In this document: positions 33,678-45,260 of the stretch, in pieces
How positions within the stretch are numbered: the stretch's first letter is position 1
How the letters are laid out: the number at the start of each line of letters is the position of its first letter
Assembly: GCA_030998225.1 (NCBI GenBank)
Contig: JAPYXD010000715.1
Location: 3,224,001-3,288,000, forward strand
From: Diplolepis rosae
Lineage: Eukaryota; Arthropoda; Insecta; Hymenoptera; Diplolepididae
Reading direction: 5' to 3'
Length of the DNA: 64,000 nucleotides
Notes under the pieces: generated by a model
The model's database searches: none
Seen by the model: the letters and a program-made list of their open reading frames with translations, nothing else
What the model was told of the DNA's origin: nothing
Translations under genes and position numbers: made by a program

Positions 33678-35381
33678 TGTTACATCCCTGATATTTTAAA
33701 ATTTTAATTCCTTTCGCCTGTGCCTAGGCAACCCAGTAAACGCTCAGGGATATAACTGATACATGTCTCCTCATTACAACACTGATAGTAGGAAACACCT
33801 GTCAGAAATTATCTGAGATCGACAAGGCAGTCGAGTTGCATAAAACAAAAACACTGCCTTGCCGTCGGTAATGTAGAAAATCAGATAAGTGAACATTAAT
33901 AATTATTTAACGAAAATAAATAACAATAAAATTCATTAATGTTAACAACAGTCGTTAAATAGTTAAATAATAATAATCAAACACTAATACATAATAATCG
34001 GCAAGGACCAATAATGGATAATCAATAACATCAATCACATTATTGGGGATTCGCAAGATAACGTAATTAATATTTTAAAATATAGACACTAGAAGATTAT
34101 GTATTACATAAATACTATAAGGAAATAAAATTAAAAACTAATGTATAAAATAATAGATGAGTCAGTGCATTTGTAACTTAGTACAATTGCACCGACCTGT
34201 CAACATATACATATTAAGTAACATAGCTGAAAAGACGAGAGAAAGATGTACCGCATTGAGCGTAAATGAACTTTGATCCCCATAGTATGACCTGTGTGGG
34301 AACGCGCCGCGAGTTCATGCATTTACGCGATTGTCAGCAAGTATGGTCAATGACATTGCTGCCAGACGCGTGCCGATCCATCGAGTAGCAAGGTACGTGC
34401 CGATCCACGAAAATATGAATGCTCTCCACCATAGGAATAATCAATAATATATAAACCCCAGATTTACCTCTGGAGGTTGTCTTTTCGCTAGTAGCTGTTC
34501 AGTCTTCAAGATCTTAACGTCGGTAATCACTCCGTCCGCAAGTCATACTGTCGGTGTCACGAATTGACCCTTCGATATTCGTAAATCGGTATCTTACACA
34601 AGGATTACCTCGGTACTTGGTAAATAAAATCCTTGGTCCTTAAGTGGTGCAAGTCCGGTGGTCGTGAATTAATAAGTGCCGTTAAATACGTGTATCGTCG
34701 TATTAAGTCGAGTTCTGAGAGTTAAATCCACAGAAAACGAAATTAACCAGTGTTTAGCAAGCAAGTTGGATTGTCTGATACGCTTCCTGTACTACTTGAC
34801 TAGCACTACTTAACTCCAGCCAGGATTGTGCCGTTATCCAGCTATCAATAAGGAGAAATATACGACAAAACTCTTTCTCTTGCCTCTCAAAACTTATTAT
34901 ATTAACTATAACGCCAATTGTAGTGCGTGAGTTGTATACCTAGACATCTCAAAACCTAGTATTTTAGCATAAAACGTACAAGTTACATATATAGGCATCT
35001 CAAAACCTGTATTAATTACTTGTAGACGCACACACTCAAACGCGGAAGTCACATATATAGGCATCTCAAAACCTGTATTATTAACTCATAAACGCATAAA
35101 ACCCTTAATATTGCCTTCTCATCCTGAGAAGTAGTATAAGTCATACACATAAGCATCTCAAAACTTATTGTATATCTATCTTTTAATTAATAAAGCTTGT
35201 ACACCGCAATATAATCAAATTTGTTATTATTGTGAACAACTCGAGCCGCATAGGTTTGACTAGCGACCACGATCCCAAAAAATATAAATAATCAGAATTT
35301 ACCACTCTGATTTAATCAGCAAACTTTCCTCTCTTTTCCTAATTTTCCCAACCTACCCTCGCCTTAGCTCGGGACGTAACA
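33678..35381 (+). mobile_element. Solo LTR-like unit, copy 2 (1.7 kb)
   Basis: It starts tgttacatccctgatatttt at 33678 and ends gctcgggacgtaaca at 35381. The flanking attt (33674-33677 and 35382-35385) is a possible 4-bp target duplication, though in AT-rich sequence. It is homologous in reverse orientation to 19207-21155. A TATA-like atatataaacccc lies near 34449, then a body with cggtacttggtaaataaaat, and near 35190 an aataaa, consistent with U3-R-U5 order on the + strand. No coding region. It is very long for an insect LTR, so another terminal-repeat element type is not excluded. Confidence 0.62.
34881..35165 (+). repeat. Irregular tandem repeat of 'gcatctcaaaacctgta' motif
   Basis: The core (g/a)catctcaaaac recurs near 34883 (variant), 34945, 34996, 35063 and 35154, with spacers of about 50-90 bp and often a preceding acatatata. 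It occupies the same part of the LTR-like unit as the unrelated 97-bp array in copy 1. Confidence 0.7.
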
Positions 35382-35534
35382 ATTTATCATTGGAGTTGAT
35401 AGGGAAATTTAACGAGGAAAAGGGAGAATTTAAAAGCACATAAGGAGCCAAGGGATAAGCCTCTCTCTCACTCTCTCCTAGGACTGGTAGAGTTAAGAGA
35501 AAGCTACTGTAAGTTATCGTTCCAATTATATTAA

Positions 35535-36795
35535 TATATGGTGTGTTCCATGGCAAATCGGACGGGTTCAGGACTCCATGTTTCCGATTTCCTTGAAATT
35601 TTAAGGATTGATAAACTAACATAAATAATGAAGAAACCCAAAATTTGAGATTATTTCATGCATTATTCAAAAAGTTATGGGATAAACGAACAAAAAAAAA
35701 TATTTTTGTTCTTTTTAATTATTTAAAAACTGAAACTAGGAAAAATTCTGAAAAAAATTAAACAAACGTATCATTAGATGGCCGGTGTAGTAGTATTTTT
35801 TGGAAAAAATTTTACTCCAAATTTAATAATAAAAAAAATATGTTTTTTTTAAACAGATTGATGTTTTGAAAAAACGCCATCTTTGAAAAATCTGAAAAAA
35901 TTCATAGTGATAGCCCCAAGTATTACGCAAATTTTAGGTATATAATTAAGGTGCGCACTCCAAAATTGTGCGAAATATGAATTTTTTTGTAAAGTGATGC
36001 GCGTGGAATCACGATCTTCGATCGACGGCTTCGGGCGCAAGTTCCACTAATGTTCTATTACTATCTGCTTTTCCGAGAACGTTACTATCAAAAAGTGATG
36101 GGAAGTGATTATTAATTGTTTAATTATCGCTTTATACTCATAACATATGAATAATGTAATGAGTTTTATAATTATACATAAATTATCAAAAAACTAATTT
36201 TTTTTATTATCATGAAAATAAATTAGTTGGTAAAAATCCACGAGAGTTTATTTTGAAAGAGCAGTTGACATGATTCGACAAAAAACGGAACATTGTTGTA
36301 ATCCATACAAAAACCAAAACCGTAAGTGAATATTACGTGATTTTCCACTCTCGATACAAATAGAAATATAGTGAAATCATCACGTGCTGATCTATAAATA
36401 ATTTATCAAGCCTCAGCTTGAAAATCACATTCCTCTTAATAGATTATACTGTCAGATTCAAATGAAAGCAGTTTAAGGGCATTCCCAGAGCATTTTCTCA
36501 ATAAATTCAAAGATGTCAAAAAAAATACTCTCCTTTGCACCACATACAGGATAAGAGTTATAAAAGATGAAGTTTTAGAAGAAGGATAGAAAATAATAAG
36601 ATTTGTTCCTCCTAGCATTTATTTTTTCTTTCTTAATTGTTAAAATTACCAGAAACTTTTTAAATAATGCATTAAATAATCTCAAATTTTGGGTTTCTTC
36701 ATTATTTATGTTAGTTTATCAATCCTTAAAATTTCAAGGAAATCGGAAACATGGAGTCCTGAACCCGTCCGATTTGCCATGGAACACGCCATATA
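35535..36795. mobile_element. 1.26-kb inverted-repeat element with ~140-bp arms
   Basis: The left arm, about 35535-35677 (tatatggtgtgttccatggc, then aaatcggacgggttcaggac), is repeated as its reverse complement at about 36650-36795 with few mismatches. The ~1 kb between is AT-rich with no credible ORF, although a short GC-rich piece lies at about 36000-36045. The ends resemble TIRs. A duplication of TA is possible but not diagnostic in this context. It lies 150 bp from LTR-like copy 2. Confidence 0.7.
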
Positions 36796-37099
36796 TACAC
36801 ACATATAATTCCTTCTATTTGCATCTGTGTTGCCAAATAAATTAAAGGACTTGGAATTTTTGAGCGTGATCGTATTGCCTTGGTTTTCATCCCTTCATTC
36901 GGGTTTTAAAGGTTTTTTTTTATTTCAGGTATAGCCTCCTCAGTCAGAGGAGAGAGTCAAAACGATTCCCAAAATAAAAACAAATTTTAATCGATAACCC
37001 TTTTGAAACTTGTCAGTTTGGAGCCTCCACGAATGAAGCACTCATCCGAAAAAGAATTTTAAGTTAACACCTTAATTTAATATTTACTTTTTAAATCAA

Positions 37100-37355
37100 G
37101 TCTTCGTAAGTAACACATTACCATACGGACGGAGCGATGCTCTTCTTTATCACACGTTACCAAGTGTCAAACTGATCTTTCGACGAGTGGTAACGCATTG
37201 GTTTACCTTTTGCAAACAGATACTCGGTCAATATGATAATTTATCACCAGATTACTATTATATAAAGAATTATTGTTCGTCCATTCGCATAGGTGTGTGG
37301 CGTTTTGTCAATGCACAGGGGCAATATGAAAATATTTAGTTATCGGGATGTAATA
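37100..37355 (-). mobile_element. LTR-like unit, copy 3 (5'-end fragment)
   Basis: About 255 bp homologous to the right-hand end of copy 1. Shared landmarks are ggtgtgtggcg, gcacaggggcaat and the terminus gggatgtaata (gggatgtaaca in copy 1). Same orientation as copy 1. The rest of the unit is missing. Confidence 0.6.
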
Positions 37356-37842
37356 CCCTATCCTAAAGAAGGACCCTCAAGAGTTAAATGGTGAACATTC
37401 ATTGGCTTTTGTTAGCAGATGAATTCAAATGACATAATATTACATCATAGTAGCCAATGTACGTTCAACATTCAACGTGAGTGAAGAGCCGACAGGCAGG
37501 CCAGCTTCAGAATTAGTGTAACGACTAACGGCCATGACTGACCACCATGTGACAGATTATAGATTATAGCAATAGAACAGAACACTGAATGCGTGGAATC
37601 AGCGTATCAATGAAAATGCAATACTTATCGCATACAGGAATTGATTTAGTAAGTTAATGAAAATTGATAACAATGATTAAATTCATAATTTTGCATAGCC
37701 ATATATCTAAGGAGAAATTTCAAGGAGTGGAATATATGAATTAAAATTCGAAACATTTAATTCTGCAACAGGCACTAACTGGCATTCAATTCCACAAAAC
37801 GCATTAACTAGCATTCAGAAAGAAATTGAATTAGTTCAGCAT
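37356..37842. other. AT-rich sequence without recognised features
   Basis: No ORF or repeat recognised between LTR-like copy 3 and the next pseudogene. Confidence 0.5.
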
Positions 37843-38830
37843 TCATATGAATTGATTGGTTTGACGTACTGAATACAGTTTTTGATCCTTATCTCTCGTT
37901 ATCAAGAAGTTCAAGTCCAATATTAATTTATCACCTATATCGGCAACTTCATTTATTACTTTAAAATTTCTAACCATTCCTGCACCTCGCAAGTAATCTT
38001 GGGTTTTGATCCATTCTGATGTGCTTTCTTTGAGGAAAGATGTCAAGATTTCAAATCGTGAAAAAAAGTTGAGTCGATTCACCGTGATGAAGTGCTTAAT
38101 TTTTTTTTCCTATAATACATTTATGCTTATTGATTTCAGGCGTTTAATGTTCTTTTCACTTCTATTTGCACTGCGTGATAGTGCCTTTACCATGATATTC
38201 TTCTTCTGTGAAGATACTTCCTAGCCAAAGTAAGCCAGTGCTGCTGTTTATGATACTAGATACCAAATATGTCCACTATTTTCTTTCAAAACCACTTTGA
38301 AAATTTATTTATCTTGTTCTGCGAAGTTATGAGCCTCCTTGAGCAACTCAAGATCTCAAGTAGGAGCGTTCGCAGAAAATGGGGCATTGAACCACACTTG
38401 GACATAAATGTGTACTATAAAAATACAAACATTACGGCATAAGTGTAAATCAGTTGCAGACATGTGATACTTTTCTTGAAACAGGAATATTTTGAATCTC
38501 GCCCTCTAGCTTCTTCCAAAAATCTACAAACTCCGTTGCCTTTGTAGGTGTTTAAATCTGTTGTATCATTCTTTCCAGTCTCAGAAAAAGATTTTAGGGC
38601 TTCAAGAAACAACTTCTCTCCTTTAGCAGTTATAATTATTGAAAATCTGTCGACGAATTCAGCGTACAGACAATCTAATAACAACAGCCGAAGAAAGGGT
38701 AACTCTAAGAGACTCTACCACTACCATTGAAACGCGGACTACTTGTATGTCACTTACTTTCGCGGCATCAAGGGCTGCCGCAAGTCTTGCAGACATAATT
38801 TGGAGGTTTCTTGACCCTTAAAAGCCAGAT
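37843..38830 (-). pseudogene. Transposon-derived protein family with DTT…LLE…GRD motif, degraded
   Basis: Reading right to left: SARLAAALDAAKVSDIQVVR near 38790, then DRFSIIITAKGEKLFLEALK and ETGKNDTTDLNTYKGNG, then CRFLEEARGRD near 38530. After broken frames come KALSRSANRSEKNIKRL near 38160 and WIKTQDYLRGAGMVRNFKVI, NEVADIGDKL and ITRDKDQKL near 37900. From memory these are successive landmarks of a large repeat-borne protein family abundant in aphids and cnidarians (…FDTT..NTG..NGAC.LLEQ..GRD…). Its molecular role is not known to me. Several stops, frameshifts and deletions are present. Confidence 0.5.
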
Positions 38831-39620
38831 GAACTAGGGTGAGGATAATTTTGAGAGCGCAGAACCCAAGTCTTCACCTACGCTGATACTGAAAGATGCT
38901 AGTTGTACTAGATTATCTAAAATTAAATAATTTAGGGATTGCGCTTTAATATTTGTTCATTCTTAGGAGGTCACATCTGCTTGAAGTTCTGAACGCCTAA
39001 ATGAAATAAATCAGAATTTCATAATTCAAAAGAGTACAAAATTTCCGGAAAAGTACGGTCAAAAATGTTTTTACCAATGCTTCCGAATTTTTCAGGAGCA
39101 CAGGTTGAAAGGTGTATTTAAACATTAATTTTAGACCGTCTTATTATTGAGAAAAATCATTAAAGTCATAACATTAGTTAAATCTTGTTTAACGTCATTG
39201 ATAGGCCCAGACCATTTATAAAATTCAATTTAGTCTGCAATATAAAAGGAATTCAAATCGTTCCTACAATTTAATGATTATGCATCATATAATAAAACAG
39301 ATAAGTGCAATTTTTTTTGTACGTCAAGTGTAGAAAGAAGAAGAAATATTTGATAACTAAAAATTTAGTAAAAAATAAAATAGCAATATCAGCATTTGTG
39401 CAAATCCCTAAACTATCCTTACCACATTTGCCTTCGCCCAATCCTGATTTCCTAATATAAAAAAAATCCCTACCGTGCTTACCTCGCGACAAATTCAGAA
39501 ACCACATCAAGACCAAATTATTTTTGCACTTTTTCAAACAACCGATATTTTGAAAAAATGAAACGGCGAAAAGGGAGAATTTAAAAGTACTCTACCCTTT
39601 TTAATTTAAAAGCTATCTGT
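38831..39620. other. AT-rich spacer
   Basis: No supported gene. A 88-codon - strand frame at 39271-39537 contains FYIRKSGLGEGKCGKDSLGI but has no family match that I know, and the frame is partly low-complexity. Confidence 0.35.
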
Positions 39621-39627
39621 TTTATCC

Positions 39628-39930
39628 CTATAAAATGATAATAATTATGAGTGGTAGGAAAGGTGTTCGCGTCCGCGCAAAGTCGCGTATGAATGACGAT
39701 TGGCGATACTTTAACTGCCTCTGATAATGTGATTGCCCAATTACCGTAAAAAACTTAGAATGTGCCAAGAGTTCTGCCCCTGACTTGCATGTACAGTAAT
39801 AGCCGAGAATTGTTTCTTTATTAATTCTTATATCATTAACTTCAATGAACGCTATCCACAACTGATATCTTGTCGCATTTCGGAAACGAGAATATACCCT
39901 CACTCTGATCAAATCTTTTCCCATTACGTA
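39628..39930 (-). pseudogene. SWIM-type zinc-finger transposon protein, C-terminal fragment, copy 2
   Basis: The frame starts MGKDLIRVRVYSRFRNATRY at 39924 and continues QLWIAFIEVND, then ILGYYCTCKSGAELLAHSKF. The YCTCKSGA block is the CxC half of a SWIM zinc finger. The expected CxH half is lost to a frameshift just after it. The series (R..SRFRNATRYQLWIAF…GYYCTCKSGAR) is familiar from insect transposon proteins. It is a different subfamily from the copy at 15842. Confidence 0.55.
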
Positions 39931-40477
39931 GCTTATCTAGTTAGAATTCTCCATCTTCCTCCCGTTGCAACTTGTCTTAAACGGAAAATAGCAAGTAGAG
40001 TCGCATAGTTCGCCTTATGTAAGGTGAAAAAACGTTGGTACTTGACATTCATGCAAGCAATTACAATTTGCGTTTACTTAGCTCAAATTATCTATGTCTG
40101 TGCGTGCCTGCATGATAATAAACTCACGAGCTCTCGCTAAATGTTCTCTTACTACTTCTACAGCAGCGTCTTGCATCCTCAATAGAAGGATGATATAGGT
40201 TGAAAATGGCACCGGCCTTTTCCCTCTGCTCCCCAAGTCGCCACCACCTGCCTCTTGTTTTTTCACGAGTTCCATGACAAATCCCTTGAATTACTTCTTT
40301 TACATTACTATAATTCAAAAGTGAACAATGCAAGCCCCTTTAGATCTTTTACCAAATTATTTCTATTACGTTTCTGCATTATATACTAGTTTTTAAAAGA
40401 AATTCTAAGAATTTCTTTTTTGTAATTCATTAAATGATAATTGTTTTGTAGGTTCAAGAAATATGGTTCTTGTATCT
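39931..40477. other. 3' flank of the - strand host gene; no further gene seen
   Basis: AT-rich. A - strand frame at 40078-40333 (containing FSTYIILLLRMQDAAVEVVR) is not recognised. The region just below 40478 would be the 3' UTR of the gene described next; no AATAAA is obvious close to the stop. Confidence 0.35.
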
Positions 40478-40550
40478 TTAGCATGCATCCATCTGGAACC
40501 ACAATGAGAGCAGGTTTGACGAAGTGACGTCCTTTTCTCTGAACAATTTG
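40478..40550 (-). CDS. Unidentified host gene, terminal exon
   Basis: The 73-nt exon is read from 40550 down to TAA at 40480-40478, after the acceptor ctgttcttag. It completes the codon split by the donor at 40803 (TG|C, Cys) and then encodes KLFREKDVTSSNLLSLWFQM, ending DAC. It is too small to be seen by ORF length. Support is the phase-correct junction with the previous exon and an uninterrupted frame to a stop. I do not recognise the protein. Confidence 0.5.
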
Positions 40551-40802
40551 CTAAGAACAGCAAGCTTTTGTGGTGTTAGAAAAGGGAAAAATGTTTCAAT
40601 ATACGAAGAGAAAAATCTGAATACGAATAAGAATACAAAAAGAAACTGACGAACAGTCGAGGGTTCATGTTCAAGGTCAATTTTATGTTGGTCGCTGTGA
40701 ACAAGATGCCTTGTCTTATCATATCCCGAAACATATTAAGTTGAAAATTAAGAGTGGGACCTAATTGATTTGGGAAAATTTTTGTATTATTCAAAAACTT
40801 AC

Positions 40803-41064
40803 CATGGTAGCAGAGCTGCTATGAGATTCATCCAACTCTCAACTTTCGACGGAAATAAATGAACGATCCACGAAGCTGATCTAATTGATCCCCTTCTACG
40901 ATAGCAGATCAAGTCACTCAAACCTTTCATGAAGGCGATTTGTGTTACATAATCTCCAGAACTGTTTCTGCTCAAAACTAGTCCCTTTACAGCACAACTT
41001 TGAAATGCTACTGTGTTGGTTTCAAGCAAAAGTTTTGCCAAAGTCGTCCAAAGTCTCTCATCAT
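40803..41064 (-). CDS. Unidentified host gene, penultimate exon
   Basis: The 262-nt exon lies between a - strand acceptor atttccag (next to 41065) and the donor gtaagt (40802 downward), fully open. It encodes DERLWTTLAKLLLETNTVAF, then SCAVKGLVLSRNSSGDYVTQ, IAFMKGLSDLICYRRRGSIR and WIVHLFPSKVESWMNLIAAL. It has a helical, HEAT-repeat-like alternation of Leu/Ala with charged residues and a soluble character, no signal or TM segment. It joins in frame to the exon at 40550. I cannot name the family; it could be the C-terminal helical repeat of a large scaffold protein. Upstream exons would lie at higher coordinates but none was found among the transposons. Confidence 0.6.
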
Positions 41065-41280
41065 CTGGAAATCATGTTGTATTGCTCTAATTATTACCTA
41101 TTCAATCCAATATCGTTTTTACTAATTTCGAATACATTCTACAATTGTCGAAATTTCTTTACAAAAATTCAATGAAATGTAGGTAAAAGTGTGTTTTATA
41201 TGAAGGCAAAATATACTAGGGTGTTTGATATTGACGTGATAAAATGAACAAGAATTAATTTTTTTTAGCAAAAATCGATT

Positions 41281-42114
41281 TTATTCCCCAATGTACTCTC
41301 CTTTTAGTTCAATACAGCGAGTCCATAGATCTTTCAACTTTTCTATGCCTTCAAATAATACGATTTGTACGCCTACCACACAGCTATCTCTTGAAGTTTG
41401 GGAATAGATAATAGTCGCTGGGGTTCAGGTCTGGAGAATGCAGTAGATGGGAAAGCGATTCGTAACTCAATTCCTGCTTTTCTGCCTGTACAATGTTCGA
41501 TGTGTGATATGGTGCATTGTCATAATGAAAAAGGAGATTTGTTGTCTCCAAATGTTTTGACTCTTCACATGCTTCCGGAGTATAGTGGTGTATGCATGTG
41601 TCATCCATCGTCACAAATCGACGCAAAAACTCTTTCGAATTGCGGTTGAAATAGGCTAAATTTTACTCCAAAGTAGACTCACGAATGCGTTTTTGGTCGA
41701 ATGTGAGCAATCGCGGCACCCATCTTGCACAGAACTTTCTCATGCACAAATGTTTATGCAAAATATTGACCACACGCTCAGTTGAGATGCATAGGATCTT
41801 AGCTATCTCACGCGCTTTTACTTTCGGGTAATTCGAAACAATATCATGGATTTTATTAATCATTTCTAGTGTAGCGATCTCATTTGGACGACCTGGACTT
41901 GGTATGGTTTCTGTGTGCATAAGACCAAAACAAAATTCGGTAAACAACTTCAGAACCATTCCATACAATGGAGCAGAGTCCGAATAATATTTATTGAGCT
42001 CGGGCTTAGTTTCTGATAAGGTTTTACCACGCAAAAGGTAGTGTTTAATCAACACACGAAATCCATTTTTTTCCATCTTCGCAAAAAATTCAGAGGTTGG
42101 TTGCTTTCAGACAT
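41281..42114 (-). pseudogene. mariner DD34D transposase with large internal deletion
   Basis: The ATG at 42114 gives MSESNQPLN. After a frame change come FRVLIKHYLLRGKTLSETKP, ETIPSPGRPNEIATLEMINK and CMRKFCARWVPRLLTFDQKR. After another break, LRRFVTMDDTCIHHYTPEAC has the first catalytic Asp of T-M-D-D-T. The next part is deleted to LLFHYDNAPYHTSNIV (second Asp) and LLHSPDLNPSDYYLFPNFKR (third Asp, 34 residues later). In another frame the C-terminus FEGIEKLKDLWTRCIELKGE ends at TAA 41283-41281. About 70 residues between the first and second Asp are gone. The terminal repeats were not confidently located; the element probably spans about 41218-42260. Confidence 0.78.
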
Positions 42115-44046
42115 AGTCACTTATAAACTTATGCATGGATTTGGCTTAAACAAAATATACATAATTATCATCTCTCATTGTCAATTTGTCACTACATTGA
42201 TATTGAGTAACAATTGTTTTTTCAAAATCGCGAGCTTGGAGCGTCCTTGACCGCGCCTCCGCAAAAAAGTCACAATCGACTTTGTGGCACCATTTCGCCA
42301 TTGAAAAAAAACGGAAAAATGTCTTTAATCGTTATAATGTTGGCTAGGTCAGGATACAAGCTTTTTGAAAAATATGTAAATCTTCCAAAATGGAAGACGT
42401 TTTAACAAAAAAAAATTTTTCTACCGTTTTTTCGAGATGAAAAGGGCTGTAAAAATTAAATAAAAAACTTTTTCAAAAAAGCTCGTGTCCTGGCATAGGA
42501 ATATGTCCGCTGAAAAATTAGAGAATAAGAAATCCCCAATGTTCCAAATATTCTAGACGGGCTCTTGGCAAAACTTCTGAAAAACACTACTTTTGGGGAA
42601 AGGCGTTTAAGCATACATATTTGATAAAATAAAGCAAAAATTTCTAACATTTATCTTTATTTTCATTTGCAAATAAAATCGGAATTATACTCCTAGTATC
42701 TTTTAAAAATTGTGAAGCAAATGTTTCTAAAGTATTTTGTTCTACAATTAATTTGTAAGGAACGTTTTTAATTTCTGAATTTTTTTTTTATTTATTATCA
42801 TGTTATTTACAAAATTAATTTTTTACTATTAGTGTTAAATACATTTTTTTCGTCAAACTGTTCAGTAGCTTTCAAATTATTCTCATAAATTTTTCCTTCC
42901 TTTATATCCTTATAATTTAATAAATGTTCAATTTCTTCAGAACTATTTCTATCAATCTTTCCTTCCTCAATATCACCATAATAACATCTTTCACTAGCAA
43001 TATTTTTAAATAAATTTTCCTGGTTTAATTGTTTGGTTTCTTTAAAAATTTTCCTTTCTAACATCTTTATAATTCATGCCATTCTTACATTCTTTATCTT
43101 TAATATTTTTAAATAAATTTTTATCGCTTATGAATATTCGTCCATTTCTTCTAAAATAATGTTTACACAAGCACAAAACGGGTTAAAAACTTTTATCAAG
43201 ACACATGTACTTTGAGTCGCTGAATCCAAATCTGAGGTCAAAATAGCATCTCTCACAATTGATTTTTAAAATAACCTCAAAAATCCTCTTTTTTGAGTAT
43301 ATGATGGCAAAACATGGTTTTTATGGCATTCAAGCCGCTAAATTGAAAAATGAAGTCAGATTAGTGTCATTATAGAAAATTCCATAACATAATCTCCAAT
43401 AAATTTTGTTCATGCAAAATTTTGTAGGCCAGCATCGTATTTTTACGGTTTTTTAGCCGTGGAACCTAGTTTTCAAGTCAGATTAACATAATAATGATCA
43501 GATCTCAGAAATTCTTCAAAAACCATACCTAATTACAACAATCTCTTCTTTGAAAAGTCTTCCTCATAATATTCTCCGTAAGAAAACTTACGTCGTTTCT
43601 TGTGAACCATAAGTTCTGAGTCTCTTACCTTACGATTTATTCATAAATCGTCAGACTCAGGTGTCCATTTTTTTACTTCTATTGAATTTGCTGAAAAACT
43701 CCGTGTCAATACCTGCTCTTGCATTAGGTACTGGGGATGATGACAACTGCCCTAAAAAGAGATGTGTAGTATGATTTACCTTCCAGCCCAGCCAGTAACG
43801 AAACCAGCGAAGGTACCGTGCTCTGCACGGGGACGTTAGGGTATGAGAATGAAGACGTAGTGTGTCCGGCGATGAGTTGACATTGTCCTCATCAAAGCTG
43901 TAATGCCCTCATACTTATCCCTGGCGAGGTATGAGGGTTATCAGCCTCAGAACGATGGCGATATGCGATCGGGCCAAGATCTTTAAGGTGCGGGGATGAA
44001 AATAACCATGACTTCTAAAAATAAAAATAAATGCACTGTTGAAATG
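42115..44046. other. AT-rich spacer with a GC-rich repeat fragment
   Basis: Mostly AT-rich. A - strand 85-codon frame at 42807-43064 is Asn/Lys/Glu-rich with a repeated D(I/V)(E/K)EGKI motif, not recognised. About 43725-43985 is a GC-rich block (for example ggtatgagggttatcagcct, then gaacgatggcgatatgcgat) that looks like a fragment of a dispersed repeat; it has no open frame and I could not assign it. Confidence 0.35.
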
Positions 44047-44048
44047 TA

Positions 44049-45197
44049 CAGTCTGTTCCACAAGAAAAGGTACGCGTTTTGTCAGAAAGTTTCAACGATT
44101 TTTATTCCTTTCTTTTATGTTCTGACTGTACGTTCGAAGGGCTACGGCACAACCACCGATTCGTTTCAGTCGTTTTCGAAGTGTCAGATATTACACAACA
44201 TTAAGCTATGAGTGCTATCTACACTAAACGTTACGAAGCGATTTTTTTGTGCACCGATGCACGCGGACCACATCTTTCATACTCAGCTGCTGCTAGAGTG
44301 CCTAAAAAGTCTAAGCACTTCCTACAAATGTGGGTAGAGCAGTATATGGACACAAAAACTGTCGATGACCTGCCAGGGAAAGGAGAGACGCGAGCAACGT
44401 CCAGTAAGGAGGATAAGATGATCGTTGCACTGTTCAAGCGCAACCCAACGCTCCGGCTGCGTGAAGGCAAAGCTAAGCTAGCGGATTATTAGCTACGGAA
44501 AATGTTGATCGCGATTGATCCAATGTACTTTTTTCGGACGAAGCGTCCTTTCGGGCATGGGTTCCCATAAAACGTGCCTGGTCAGCCGCTGGTGAGCGTT
44601 CCCTCCAGCGAACTGTTAAATACCCCATAAAGATCCATGTTTGGGGATGCTTCTCACAGCGCGGTTTTGTCTGTTTAGAACTTTTTACTGAGAACCTCAA
44701 CGCTCAAAAAATGCTTCAAATCTACGAACATGGCCTTCTGAGATCTGCAGAAAAGATGTTTGAAGCCAACAATAAGGATTGAATTCTTCAAGAGGACAAC
44801 GACTCCAAACATCGCAGTCACCTCTGCACGTCCTGGAAAGCGGAAAATGGCATCACGACCTTGGACTGGCCTTCACAATCTCCTGATGCGAATCCAATAG
44901 AAAATGTGTGGAGTTTCGTGAAGAGGAAACTTGCAGGAAGGCGTGCATTCACCCTGAAGCAGCTCTCTCGCTGAATTAAGGAGGTTTGGCGCTCTCTACC
45001 TACGGCATATGCCGAAAAACTAGTCGAGAGCATGCCCAGAAGGTGCCAGGCCATTATCCAGAACAACGGCGATTGGACGGTTTATTAGGTGAGTGCGCCC
45101 TAGTGCTTTATGCGCACTGTTGTGCCAAAAAATACAAATGAGGTTTTCTTCAAAACTTTTCGAGTAAACGCGTGCCTTTTCTTGTGGAACATACATG
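44049..45197 (+). mobile_element. Tc1-type (DD34E) transposon, near full length
   Basis: The left end carries tgttccacaagaaaaggtac; the right end is its reverse complement (gtgccttttcttgtggaaca) closing at 45197. TA lies on both sides (44047-44048, 45198-45199). Length 1,149 bp. It carries one transposase remnant in the same orientation. Confidence 0.82.
44208..45087 (+). pseudogene. Tc1-type transposase with several stops
   Basis: The N-terminal frame 44208-44492 encodes MSAIYTKRYEAIFLCTDARG and LPGKGETRATSSKEDKMIVA, the paired-type DNA-binding region. In a second frame from about 44500: NVLFSDEASFRAWVP (first catalytic Asp), KIHVWGCFSQRGFVCLELFT, then LQEDNDSKHRSHL (second Asp) and SPDANPIENVWSFVKRKLAG (catalytic Glu, 34 residues after the second Asp). 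It ends NNGDWTVY with a stop at 45085-45087. At least three in-frame stops and one frameshift are visible; part of the DNA-binding domain is shortened. Confidence 0.8.
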
Positions 45198-45260
45198 TAC
45201 ATTTATATTATACAAAGTTCAGGTTCTGTCAAGTTCCATATTGATACACATAACATATAT

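Noticed and set aside
42807..43064. Asn/Lys/Glu-rich 85-codon - strand ORF with repeated motif
   Set aside because: Low-complexity translation of an imperfect AT-rich repeat; no sign of a gene.
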